A DNA stretch of 9,369 nucleotides from NCBI GenBank assembly GCA_031272615.1, contig JAISTL010000135.1, positions 1-9,369 on the forward strand. Direction: 5' to 3'. Shown here piece after piece: positions 1 to 6,585 of this stretch. A program made the position numbers and the translations under genes. Source of the DNA: Methylobacteriaceae bacterium (GTDB lineage: Bacteria > Pseudomonadota > Alphaproteobacteria > Rhizobiales > Beijerinckiaceae). The notes below the pieces were generated by a model. It ran no database searches, was not told the DNA's origin, and saw only the letters and a list, made by a program, of their open reading frames with translations. Numbering within the stretch: position 1 is the stretch's first letter; the number at the start of each line of letters is the position of its first letter.

Positions 1-607
1 GTTCGACCAGCGCGTATTGATACTCGGCGCAGGCGTCCAAGTGCTTCTGCAGAGTGTCGCCGGTCCAGCCCTCGTTGGCGTCGCAAATCAGGGTGGTATC
101 GGGAGCGGCCAGACGCACCGCCTTGATGCGCTCCAGGTCTCCGTCCTTGCCGCCGAACTTGATTTTCAGCAGCGGGCGGTGGGCTTCGCGGGCGGCGTCT
201 TCCGCCATGGCGTCCGGTGTGCCGAGGCTGACGGTGATGGTGGAGAGCGGCGAGGGCGAAGCGGAAAGCCCGGCGAGCTTGTAAACGGGAGTGCCGCTGC
301 GCTTGGCTTCCAGGTCCCACAGGGCGCAGTCGATGGCGTTGCGCGCCGCGCCCGGCGGCATGAGGCTCTGCAGGGCTTCGCGGGTCAATCCGTCTCTCAG
401 GTCGGCGCGCCGGTCCTCGATGAGCTGAACCACGCTGCCGACGCTTTCACCATAGCGCGGATAGGGCGTGCATTCCGCCCAGCCGGAAAACTCACCGTCG
501 GTGAGGCGCACCGTCACCACCACCGCCTCGGTGCGGGTACCGCGGGAAATGGTGAAGGGATGGAGGAGAGCGAAGGAATCAACGGAAATTGTGAGCTTGA
601 CAGGCAT
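1..607 (-). CDS. Dipeptide epimerase / N-acyl-Glu racemase of the enolase superfamily (3' end outside window)
   Basis: The first 202 residues of a mandelate-racemase/muconate-lactonizing-type enzyme are visible; the C-terminal part lies beyond base 1. Residues about 1-115 form the capping domain, including a PPGAARNAIDCALWDLEAK stretch (about 84-102) typical of L-Ala-D/L-Glu epimerases. The barrel then begins, with the catalytic KxK pair at K148/K150 and metal ligands in CDANEGW (D176, N178). The last visible codon, E202, sits where the second metal-binding Glu of the family is expected. Such enzymes epimerise the alpha carbon of dipeptides such as L-Ala-D-Glu from murein recycling; alphaproteobacterial relatives named DgcA racemise N-acyl-D-Glu. 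The two cannot be told apart here, and the partner dgcN is not visible on the 5' side. The ATG at 607-605 is preceded by an AAAAGGCG ribosome site about 6 nt upstream. It is transcribed divergently from mlaE. The family call is firm; the substrate is inferred. Confidence 0.88.
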   Translation of the reverse strand, partial: MPVKLTISVDSFALLHPFTISRGTRTEAVVVTVRLTDGEFSGWAECTPYPRYGESVGSVVQLIEDRRADLRDGLTREALQSLMPPGAARNAIDCALWDLEAKRSGTPVYKLAGLSASPSPLSTITVSLGTPDAMAEDAAREAHRPLLKIKFGGKDGDLERIKAVRLAAPDTTLICDANEGWTGDTLQKHLDACAEYQYALVE

Positions 608-637
608 GACCAACGCCTTTTGACCGGAAGGGAAAAC

Positions 638-652
638 CCCGCGACACGCGGG
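638..652. repeat. Short perfect inverted repeat in the leader of the epimerase gene
   Basis: CCCGCG at 638-643 and CGCGGG at 647-652 are perfect complements around a 3-nt loop (ACA). The hairpin begins 31 nt upstream of the epimerase ATG on the minus strand. It is flanked by two CCGGAA copies (624-629 and 653-658 region). It could be an operator or an RNA hairpin; no U-run follows on either strand, so it is not a classical terminator. Such short GC repeats also arise by chance in GC-rich DNA. Confidence 0.3.
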
Positions 653-1015
653 CCGGAAAGTTCCTTAAAACAAATCCCGGCGATGGGAAACCGGAATTTT
701 GGGCTCTCAGCGGTTTTCAGGGGAGGACGGGATAAAGACAGATGCCGCCCTGGGGCAGAAGGGTGTCGTCGGGCGCCGCTTTTCCGTCGATATGTTAACA
801 AAACGCTAGCCATACCCTGAAACGTATTGACGCGCGGCCGCGGCGGAAACCGGGTGTCCGCAAGTGAAAGAGAGCGGTGTGAGCGTGCCGCGGCGCAAAA
901 AAGAAATGGTAAACGGCCCGTTCCTCCTGTAATAACGGCGTCGGCGCGTTATTTTCTTATCGCGAACGGCATCGGCGGGTTGCCCCGCCAAATCGATACC
1001 CCGGGCTTTGCCGCG

Positions 1016-1025
1016 AAGGAAGAGG
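1016..1025 (+). promoter_or_regulatory. Ribosome binding site that decides the mlaE start
   Basis: The purine-rich run AAGGAAGAGG ends 8 nt before the TTG at 1034. The other in-frame near-cognate codons upstream (TTG 827, GTG in the 850s, TTG 980) have no comparable site, and the protein sequence upstream of 1034 does not look conserved. Confidence 0.55.
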
Positions 1026-1033
1026 TTGAGAGC

Positions 1034-2206
1034 TTGCAGACGAAGGATGCGCATGACGAAAACGCTCCGGGGTGCGAACGCTCCTCCGCGGATGGTTCGA
1101 CACGGCTCAAGTTTTCCGGCTTTCTGACCTCGGAATACGGTGACGAGGCCGAAGAAGTGGTCAACCAACAGATTCGGCCGGCATCAGGCGGCGCCCGCAC
1201 CGGCGAGTGTGTCATCGACCTTTCAGATTTGAAGCGCATGGATACGTTGGGGGCGTGGCTCGTTCAGAAGCTGGCGCGCGAGGCCGGGAAATCCGGCTTG
1301 GCGGTGCGAATCGACGGGGCGAGCGAGGCGCAGCGCATTCTTCTCGATGAAACCAGGGCCCGGAGTGACGAAGACGCGTTGCGGCGGCCATCCGGCCTTT
1401 TGGTTGTTCTGCGGGAGTTTGTCGAAGAAGTCGGACGGGCGGTGGTGGATGTCCGGGATGATCTGGTGAAGGGAATCGCCTTCATCGGAGAAATCACCAT
1501 GAGTTTCTGGCGCGGTTTGCGCCGGCGGCGGGGCTTGCGGTTCCCGTCCATCGTCAACCAGATGCAGGTGGTTGCCTGGCGCGGCGTGCCCATCATTTCG
1601 CTCATCTGCTTTGTCGTCGGGGGGATTATCGCCCAGCAGGGCATTTTCCAGCTGAGTTATTTCGGCGCGACCCCCTTCGCCGTGGACCTCATCGGCATTC
1701 TCACCTGCCGCGAGTTGGCGGTGCTGCTCACCGCGATCATGGTCGCCGGCCGCTCCGGTTCGGCCTTTACAGCGGAAATCGGCGCCATGAAAATGAACGA
1801 GGAAATCGACGCGCTCAAGGTGATGGGCATGGACCCCATCAATGTGCTCATTCTGCCGCGACTCATCGCGCTGATTGTCGCCATGCCGATGCTGACCTTC
1901 ATCGCCGAAATGGCGGCGTTTCTCGGCGGCGGCCTGGTGTGCTGGGTGTACGGTGACATCAGCCCGGACATCTTCCTGAGCCGCCTGAGGCCGTCCATCG
2001 GCATGAACACCTTTCTCGTCGGCATGATCAAGGCGCCGTTCATGGCGTTCGTCATCGGTATCATCGCCACCATGGAGGGCATGGCGGTGGAGGGTTCCTC
2101 GGAGTCGTTGGGCGTCCATGTGACCCAGTCGGTGGTGAAATCCATCTTCATGGTCATTGTCATGGATGGTCTGTTTGCCGTGTTCTTCGCGGCGATCAAC
2201 TATTGA
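1034..2206 (+). CDS. mlaE: MlaE-type phospholipid ABC transporter permease with N-terminal STAS domain
   Basis: This is the integral-membrane subunit of the Mla lipid transporter. With the TTG start it has 390 residues, longer than the roughly 260 of E. coli MlaE because a STAS domain is fused at the N-terminus (about residues 22-115). That domain carries VIDLSDLKRMDTLGAWL (60-76), in which D70-T71 matches the conserved D-T/S of MlaB-like STAS proteins. The permease domain (about 130-388) has several hydrophobic segments. Its family signature around 237-276 runs VAGRSGSAFTAEIGAMK, EEIDAL, MGMDP and then PR. The fusion implies that no separate MlaB is needed. It is the first gene of the operon; mlaF starts 17 nt downstream. 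The start codon is inferred from the ribosome site at 1016-1025. The frame is open back to a TTG at 827, so an N-terminal extension of up to 69 residues cannot be excluded. Confidence 0.93.
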   Translation: MQTKDAHDENAPGCERSSADGSTRLKFSGFLTSEYGDEAEEVVNQQIRPASGGARTGECVIDLSDLKRMDTLGAWLVQKLAREAGKSGLAVRIDGASEAQRILLDETRARSDEDALRRPSGLLVVLREFVEEVGRAVVDVRDDLVKGIAFIGEITMSFWRGLRRRRGLRFPSIVNQMQVVAWRGVPIISLICFVVGGIIAQQGIFQLSYFGATPFAVDLIGILTCRELAVLLTAIMVAGRSGSAFTAEIGAMKMNEEIDALKVMGMDPINVLILPRLIALIVAMPMLTFIAEMAAFLGGGLVCWVYGDISPDIFLSRLRPSIGMNTFLVGMIKAPFMAFVIGIIATMEGMAVEGSSESLGVHVTQSVVKSIFMVIVMDGLFAVFFAAINY

Positions 2207-2223
2207 AAGGAATTGGCCCGCCG

Positions 2224-3054
2224 ATGGTTGCAGCCCCGACACCTTTGCCCGCCGCTGGAGCCCCGGAGCGTCCGGTGCTGATCAGCGTGCGCGATCTCGA
2301 GGTCGGCTTCGGCGCAAAAACCATCATGAAGGGCTTGAGTCTCAATATCTACAAAGGGGAAATCCTCGGTTTCGTCGGCGCTTCCGGAACAGGAAAATCG
2401 GTTTTGACCCGCACCATTCTGGGGCTGGTGAGCAAACGCGCCGGAACCATCGAGGTGTTCGGCTACGATGTCGACCATCTCACACAACAGGAGGTTGCCA
2501 AAATCGGGCGGCGCTGGGGCGTGCTGTTCCAGCAGGGGGCGCTGTTCTCCTCGCTCACCGTCAAGCAGAATATCCAGGTGCCGATGCGGGAATATCTCAA
2601 TCTCTCGGAGGAACTGCTGGATGAGCTGGCGGCGTTGAAAATCCGCATGGTCGGCCTGCGCGCCGACGCCGGCGACAAGTTTCCCTCGGAGCTTTCCGGC
2701 GGCATGATCAAGCGCGCGGCGCTGGCGCGGGCCCTGGCGCTGGACCCGGAAATCGTCTTTCTCGACGAACCGACCTCCGGGTTGGACCCGATTTCGGCGG
2801 CGGAATTCGACGATCTCATCGCCACCCTGCAAAAGACCTTGGGATTGACGGTTTTTATGGTAACCCACGACCTCGATAGCCTGTATGCTATCTGCAACCG
2901 GGTGGCGGCGCTCGGGGAGGGGCGGGTGATCGCGGAAGGACCGATTGACGTGGTGGCCAATTGGGATAATCCGTGGTTGCAGTCATATTTTCACGGCACG
3001 CGGGGGCGGGCTGCCGTTGCCGCCAAGGACACCGCCGGACAGGGAGTGCGCTGA
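2224..3054 (+). CDS. mlaF: MlaF-type phospholipid ABC transporter ATP-binding protein
   Basis: This is the cytoplasmic ATPase that drives the MlaE/MlaD machine. All ABC motifs are intact in the 276-residue protein: Walker A GASGTGKS (52-59), Q-loop around QQ103-104, signature LSGGM (157-161), Walker B IVFLDEP (177-183) and switch histidine H215 in VTHD. Length and the FLDEPTSGLDP run are typical of MlaF/Ttg2A. The ATG at 2224 is preceded by GAAAGGA (2205-2211), about 12 nt upstream. A TTG at 2203 overlapping the mlaE stop would add seven residues but lacks a ribosome site. The first ~17 residues are Pro/Ala-rich and probably disordered. The gene is followed by mlaD after 4 nt. MlaF-type ATPases normally pair with a STAS protein, here presumably the domain fused to MlaE. 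Confidence 0.95.
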   Translation: MVAAPTPLPAAGAPERPVLISVRDLEVGFGAKTIMKGLSLNIYKGEILGFVGASGTGKSVLTRTILGLVSKRAGTIEVFGYDVDHLTQQEVAKIGRRWGVLFQQGALFSSLTVKQNIQVPMREYLNLSEELLDELAALKIRMVGLRADAGDKFPSELSGGMIKRAALARALALDPEIVFLDEPTSGLDPISAAEFDDLIATLQKTLGLTVFMVTHDLDSLYAICNRVAALGEGRVIAEGPIDVVANWDNPWLQSYFHGTRGRAAVAAKDTAGQGVR

Positions 3055-3058
3055 AGCA

Positions 3059-4141
3059 ATGGATACCAAAGCCAATTACGCACTGATAGGCATCTTTACG
3101 CTGGCGGTTCTCGCCGCCGCGTTCGGCTTTGTCTATTGGTTCGCGGTCACCACATCGTCAGCGGCGCGGTTCACCTTCGAGGTGGTGTTCGAGGGCTCCG
3201 TTTCGGGGTTGGCCAACGGTTCAGCGGTGTTGTTCAACGGTTTGAAAGTGGGTGAGGTCAAGGCGCTCTATCTCGATCCGGACAACCCGAAAAACGTGGT
3301 GGCCCTCGCGGTGGTGTCCGCCGACACGCCGGTGCGCTCGGATACCAAGGGGCGCCTGGAGTATCAAGGCTTGACCGGCGCCGCCCAGATTGCGCTGACC
3401 GGCGGTTCCGGCGACGCCGCGGAACTGCCCTTCGTTCCCGGGCATGATTATCAGGTGATTTACGCTGAAAAGAGCGACATGCAGGACCTGGTGGAAACGG
3501 CGCGCGCCGTGGCCCGCAAGGCGGACGACGTGCTGTCGGCGGTGGAATCCATCGTGCGCAACAACGAGGAAGCGATTTCCGATACGGTGGGCAATGTCCG
3601 CAAGTTTTCCAAAGCGCTGGGCGACAACGCCGAGGGAATTGACGAGCTGTTCCGCAAGGTCGGCGACGCCACGGAGAAAATCGGCCCGCTGGCCGACAAG
3701 CTGGCGCAGCTGTCTTCGGACCTGGATGCCATTGTGCTCAGCGTTGACCGGGGCAGCATCGGCAACATTGTCAAAAACACAGACGAATTTTCCGGAAAGC
3801 TGAATAAAGCGGCGGACCATCTTGACGAAATCGTTGAAGGGGTTCAAAGCTTTCTCGGGACGGCGGAAGGCAAGGAAGGCAGCGGCGCGTTCGCGGATAT
3901 CCGGGAGGCGGCGAGATCTGTTCGTGAACTGGCGGATAATCTGAACCGGCAGGTGGACCAGATTTCCCCGGGGCTGGCGCGGTTCTCCGGTCCCGGTCTG
4001 CGGGAGTTCCAGGCGATGGCAAGCGATGCGCGCCGGGCGCTGGCGGAATTGAATCAGGTGTTGCGCAATATCGAGCGCAATCCGCAGCAGTTTATTTTCG
4101 GGGATCGCCCCCAGGTTCCGGCGTATAACGGGAGACGGTAG
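3059..4141 (+). CDS. mlaD: MlaD-type MCE-domain lipid transport protein with long helical C-terminus
   Basis: This is a single-pass inner-membrane, periplasm-facing protein of 360 residues. A short cytoplasmic N-terminus (MDTKANYALIG) leads into a membrane segment at about 8-29. One MCE domain follows (about 38-116), with the FNGLKVGEV core (59-67) and the GLTGAAQIAL strand (104-113). MCE domains form hexameric rings with a lipid-conducting pore. Residues about 138-345 are predicted helical by eye (charged, alanine-rich, heptad-like), ending in a NPQQFIFGDRP...VPAYNGRR tail common in alphaproteobacterial MlaD-like proteins. E. coli MlaD is about half this length. The ATG at 3059 lies 4 nt after the mlaF stop; AGGGAG at 3041-3046 is the likely ribosome site. 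The stop codon shares one base with the GTG of the next gene, which suggests translational coupling. Confidence 0.93.
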   Translation: MDTKANYALIGIFTLAVLAAAFGFVYWFAVTTSSAARFTFEVVFEGSVSGLANGSAVLFNGLKVGEVKALYLDPDNPKNVVALAVVSADTPVRSDTKGRLEYQGLTGAAQIALTGGSGDAAELPFVPGHDYQVIYAEKSDMQDLVETARAVARKADDVLSAVESIVRNNEEAISDTVGNVRKFSKALGDNAEGIDELFRKVGDATEKIGPLADKLAQLSSDLDAIVLSVDRGSIGNIVKNTDEFSGKLNKAADHLDEIVEGVQSFLGTAEGKEGSGAFADIREAARSVRELADNLNRQVDQISPGLARFSGPGLREFQAMASDARRALAELNQVLRNIERNPQQFIFGDRPQVPAYNGRR

Positions 4142-4773
4142 TGAAGACGTGGCGGGCAGGGTTCAGGCAAGGTCTCGGGCGGGCGTTTCGCGCCGTCGCG
4201 ATGGCCGCTGTGCTGCCTGCTGTTTTGACGGCCTGCGGCGGCGGGGCGGTGACAACCTATGACCTTTCCACCGTGATCCCGTTCAAAGCGTCCGCGGCCC
4301 GCGACGGGTGGTCGGCGGGCGGGCAGATGGCGGTGGCCAAGCCCCTGGCCATTCAGATGTTCAGCGGCAACGAAATCCTGGTGAAATCGGCGGGCGGGAC
4401 CATTTCCCGCGTCGGCGGCGCCCAGTGGGTGGACCAGTTGCCGGAGCTGGTGCAGACGCGCCTGGTGCAGAGCTTCGAGAACTCCGCCGGTCTCAGGTCG
4501 GTGTTCAAAACCGGAGCGGGGCTCACCTCGGATTATCTGTTGTCCACGGAAATCCGCGAGTTTTATATCGACGAGGCGCGGGGCGCCGCCGTTGTCGAAC
4601 TCTCGGTGCGGCTGGTGGCGGATACCAGCGGGCGGGTGGTCAGGGCGAAGGTGTTCCGCGCCGAATATCCGGCGTCGGCGGGTGACGGGGCGGCGGCCGT
4701 CACCGGGCTGGATCAGGCGTTGTCGGCGGTGATGGCGGACATCGTGCGTTGGGTGACGGGACGCAGGCGGTAA
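4141..4773 (+). CDS. ABC-type transport auxiliary lipoprotein (ABC_trans_aux / PqiC-like)
   Basis: This 210-residue predicted lipoprotein is the last gene of the mla operon. A basic N-terminus (KTWRAGFRQGLGRAFR) precedes a short hydrophobic stretch and a lipobox LTAC, giving a lipidated C32. The mature part starts with a Gly-rich linker and TTYDLS, as in the ABC_trans_aux family (PqiC/YmbA relatives), which in alphaproteobacteria commonly follows an MCE-protein gene. Residue D+2 is absent (C-G-G), so by the Lol rule it should go to the outer membrane. There it could receive or anchor the MlaD tail. The GTG start at 4141 overlaps the mlaD TAG by one base; an in-frame ATG at 4201 would leave a signal peptide too short and lacking positive charge. 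The exact role of these lipoproteins in alphaproteobacteria is not settled. Confidence 0.85.
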   Translation: MKTWRAGFRQGLGRAFRAVAMAAVLPAVLTACGGGAVTTYDLSTVIPFKASAARDGWSAGGQMAVAKPLAIQMFSGNEILVKSAGGTISRVGGAQWVDQLPELVQTRLVQSFENSAGLRSVFKTGAGLTSDYLLSTEIREFYIDEARGAAVVELSVRLVADTSGRVVRAKVFRAEYPASAGDGAAAVTGLDQALSAVMADIVRWVTGRRR

Positions 4774-4804
4774 CACATTTAGAGCAGCAGGCAAAACCAT
4801 AACG

Positions 4805-4825
4805 CGGATGACGGCGTGTCATCCG
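4805..4825 (+). repeat. Perfect 8-bp hairpin in the leader of the beta-CASP ribonuclease gene
   Basis: CGGATGAC (4805-4812) and GTCATCCG (4818-4825) are perfect reverse complements around a GGCGT loop. The hairpin ends 11 nt before the GGAG ribosome site (4837-4840) of the ribonuclease gene and lies 31 nt after the lipoprotein stop. No T-run follows, so it is unlikely to be an intrinsic terminator for the mla operon. A 5'-UTR stem-loop or a protein operator fits better. Function is inferred only. Confidence 0.5.
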
Positions 4826-4849
4826 GCATTGATATCGGAGAACACATTC

Positions 4850-6436
4850 ATGAGTCCACGCATTCATTTTTTCGGGGCGTCGCGCGCGGTGACCGGCTCC
4901 TGCTATCTGCTGGAAACCGGGAATACCCGTGTTCTGGTGGATTGCGGCATGTTTCAGGGGGCGAAGTCCGAAAAGGAACTCAACTACCGGCCGTTTCCCT
5001 TCGACCCGAAGTCGGTCCACTGCCTGTTGCTGACTCATGCCCATATCGACCATACCGGCCTGCTGCCGAAGCTCTCACGCAACGGTTTTTCGGGAACCAT
5101 CCATGCCACGGCGCCGACCCAGGACCTCTGCGGGGTGATGCTGCCGGATTCCGGACATATTCAGGAAAGCGAAGTGGAGCAGCTCAACCGGCGCAACCGC
5201 CGGCGCGGGCGGGACGAGGTGACGCCCATCTACACCGAGGAGGACGCGCGGGAAACCCTGAACCTGTTCAAGCCGGTGGCGATGAAAACCTGGCTCGATG
5301 CCGCTCCCGGGGTGCGCGCCCGTTATTGGAACGCCGGGCATCTGTTGGGCTCGGCGTCCATCGAGGTGGAACTCACCGAAGACGGTCACACCACCCGCAT
5401 TCTGTTTTCCGGCGACATTGGCCCGGAAAACAAGGCGCTGGAGCCGGATCCGGAGGCGCCGAAATCCTTCGATTACGTGTTGTGTGAATCGACCTACGGC
5501 AGCACGGACCGCCTCGAGGTGGGAGCGGACAAGCGCCGGGCGCTGCTGACGCAGGAAATCCTCAAGGCTGTGGGAGCGGGCGGGCCGCTGCTCATCCCCT
5601 CCTTCGCCGTGGAGCGCACCCAGGAACTGCTGGTGGACATCTATTACCTGTCGCAGTCCCATGCCATTCCCGACATTCCGGTGTTTGTCGATTCGCCGCT
5701 GGCGACGGAGGCGAGCCGCGTGTTCCTGAAATACGCCGCCAGCACCGATGACCCGGAGGATTTGCGGGCGGCGTTGAAATCCCAGTGGATTCGCTTCACC
5801 GAAGATGCCGACGAAAGCCGGCGTCTCAGCCGGGTGCGCGGCGCCCACATCATCATTTCGGCCAGCGGTATGGCCGACGCCGGGCGTATCCGCCACCATT
5901 TGAAGAACTGGTTGTGGCGTCCGGAAGGTTCGGTGCTGTTTGTCGGTTACCAGGCGATGGGCTCCATGGGGCGCATTCTGCTGGACGGCGCCCGCAAGGT
6001 GCGCATCCAGGGCGATGAAATCACCGTGCGCGCCTCCATCAATTCGCTGGATGTCTATTCCGGACACGCCGACGGCCCGGAACTGGCGCATTGGGTGGAG
6101 GAGCGGCTGCCGGTCTCGGGCAATGTGTTCCTCGTGCACGGCGAAGAAGCGTCCATCGAGGGGCTGAAAACGCGGTTGAGCGCGGTGATGCCGCCGGAGA
6201 AGGTCATGATACCGTCGCTGGACGACTGCTTTGAACTGACGCCCAGGGGCGCGGTCGCCAAGGCTCAGGACACCGTGGTGCGCCAGGGATACCGGCCGCA
6301 GGTCGGCAAGCTGGACTGGCACAACGACCTGTCTCAGCTGTTCATGGACATCAGCGACAAGGCGCGGGGCGCGGCGGACGAAAAAGCCCGCGCCGCGCTG
6401 CTGCGCCGCCTGCGTCGGGTGCTGGAAGAAGCGTAA
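4850..6436 (+). CDS. Beta-CASP metallo-beta-lactamase-fold ribonuclease (YSH1/CPSF-73-like)
   Basis: This is a complete 528-residue zinc-dependent RNA-processing nuclease of the bacterial beta-CASP group, related to Thermus TTHA0252 and eukaryotic CPSF-73. The MBL core carries THAHIDH (H63, H65, D67, H68), H164 in GHLLGSA and D189 in FSGDIG. The beta-CASP part shows motif A at E213 (CESTYG), IPSFAVERTQELL (249-261) and DSPLA (281-285). Motif B histidine lies in RIRHHLKNW (346-354) and motif C at H406 in YSGHAD. The final ~110 residues include LVHGEE and form the RNA-specificity segment, so every catalytic ligand is present. Such enzymes act as endo- or 5'-exoribonucleases in RNA turnover; the substrate is unknown here. 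The ATG at 4850 follows GGAG (4837-4840) with 9-nt spacing. The gene lies 76 bp after the mla operon on the same strand, so read-through is possible. Confidence 0.93.
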   Translation: MSPRIHFFGASRAVTGSCYLLETGNTRVLVDCGMFQGAKSEKELNYRPFPFDPKSVHCLLLTHAHIDHTGLLPKLSRNGFSGTIHATAPTQDLCGVMLPDSGHIQESEVEQLNRRNRRRGRDEVTPIYTEEDARETLNLFKPVAMKTWLDAAPGVRARYWNAGHLLGSASIEVELTEDGHTTRILFSGDIGPENKALEPDPEAPKSFDYVLCESTYGSTDRLEVGADKRRALLTQEILKAVGAGGPLLIPSFAVERTQELLVDIYYLSQSHAIPDIPVFVDSPLATEASRVFLKYAASTDDPEDLRAALKSQWIRFTEDADESRRLSRVRGAHIIISASGMADAGRIRHHLKNWLWRPEGSVLFVGYQAMGSMGRILLDGARKVRIQGDEITVRASINSLDVYSGHADGPELAHWVEERLPVSGNVFLVHGEEASIEGLKTRLSAVMPPEKVMIPSLDDCFELTPRGAVAKAQDTVVRQGYRPQVGKLDWHNDLSQLFMDISDKARGAADEKARAALLRRLRRVLEEA

Positions 6437-6585
6437 CGCCGGTGATGTTATGGTCATCCCCGGGGAGCGAGGCAATCCGGAGGTGATCTGGTGGACAGGG
6501 TGGACGGTCTATATTGACACCCTTGTTCACGGTTCCGGTTTTGCTTCGTGTCCGGTTTTCGGGGTACAGTTCAACGGCCGGCGCG
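6437..6585. other. Convergent intergenic gap without a clear terminator
   Basis: This gap separates the stops of the plus-strand ribonuclease and the minus-strand DUF362 gene, where a bidirectional terminator would be expected. I see no GC-rich stem followed by a T-run. The best stem is AGGGTG (6497-6502) with CACCCT (6518-6523), with a 15-nt loop. A 9-bp direct repeat, TCCGGTTTT, occurs at 6534-6542 and 6551-6559. Termination may be Rho-dependent or use a weak structure. Confidence 0.4.

Larger units (their letters stand above)
608..1033. promoter_or_regulatory. Divergent intergenic control region between the epimerase gene and mlaE
   Basis: No convincing gene is seen in these roughly 425 bp. 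Reading frames that cross it are arginine/serine-rich and resemble no family. The region is locally more AT-rich than its flanks (for example 661-690, 790-815 and 947-960), as expected of promoters. It must hold the start signals for the minus-strand epimerase and the plus-strand mla operon. On the plus strand, TATTTT at 950-955 with CTGTAA at 927-932 (17-bp spacer) is the best sigma-70-like pair I can find, and it is weak. TTAACA at 795-800 resembles a -35 box but has no -10 partner. A GC hairpin lies at 638-652. Promoter positions are therefore not assigned. Confidence 0.5.

Noticed and set aside
514..813. 99-codon minus-strand frame upstream of and overlapping the epimerase start
   Set aside because: The predicted protein is rich in Arg, Pro and Ser with no recognisable motif, and it overlaps the epimerase start in another frame.
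17..820. 267-codon open frame on the plus strand
   Set aside because: It is antisense to the epimerase over most of its length, resembles no family, and the epimerase frame has clear catalytic motifs. GC-rich codon bias keeps the opposite frames open.
1223..2242. 339-codon open frame antisense to mlaE
   Set aside because: Its His/Asp/Gln-rich product is the usual mirror of a membrane-protein gene in GC-rich DNA; mlaE on the plus strand is unmistakable.
4805..4825. Intrinsic terminator for the mla operon
   Set aside because: The stem is good but it is followed by GCATTGATATCGG with no T-run, so factor-independent termination is unlikely.
5075..6475. 466-codon open frame antisense to the ribonuclease gene
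   Set aside because: It mirrors the beta-CASP gene, has no ribosome site or motifs, and is rich in His, Arg and Gln as expected of antisense frames.
6514..6519. Perfect TTGACA box on the plus strand
   Set aside because: There is no -10-like hexamer 16-18 bp downstream and no plus-strand gene follows, so it is taken as chance.
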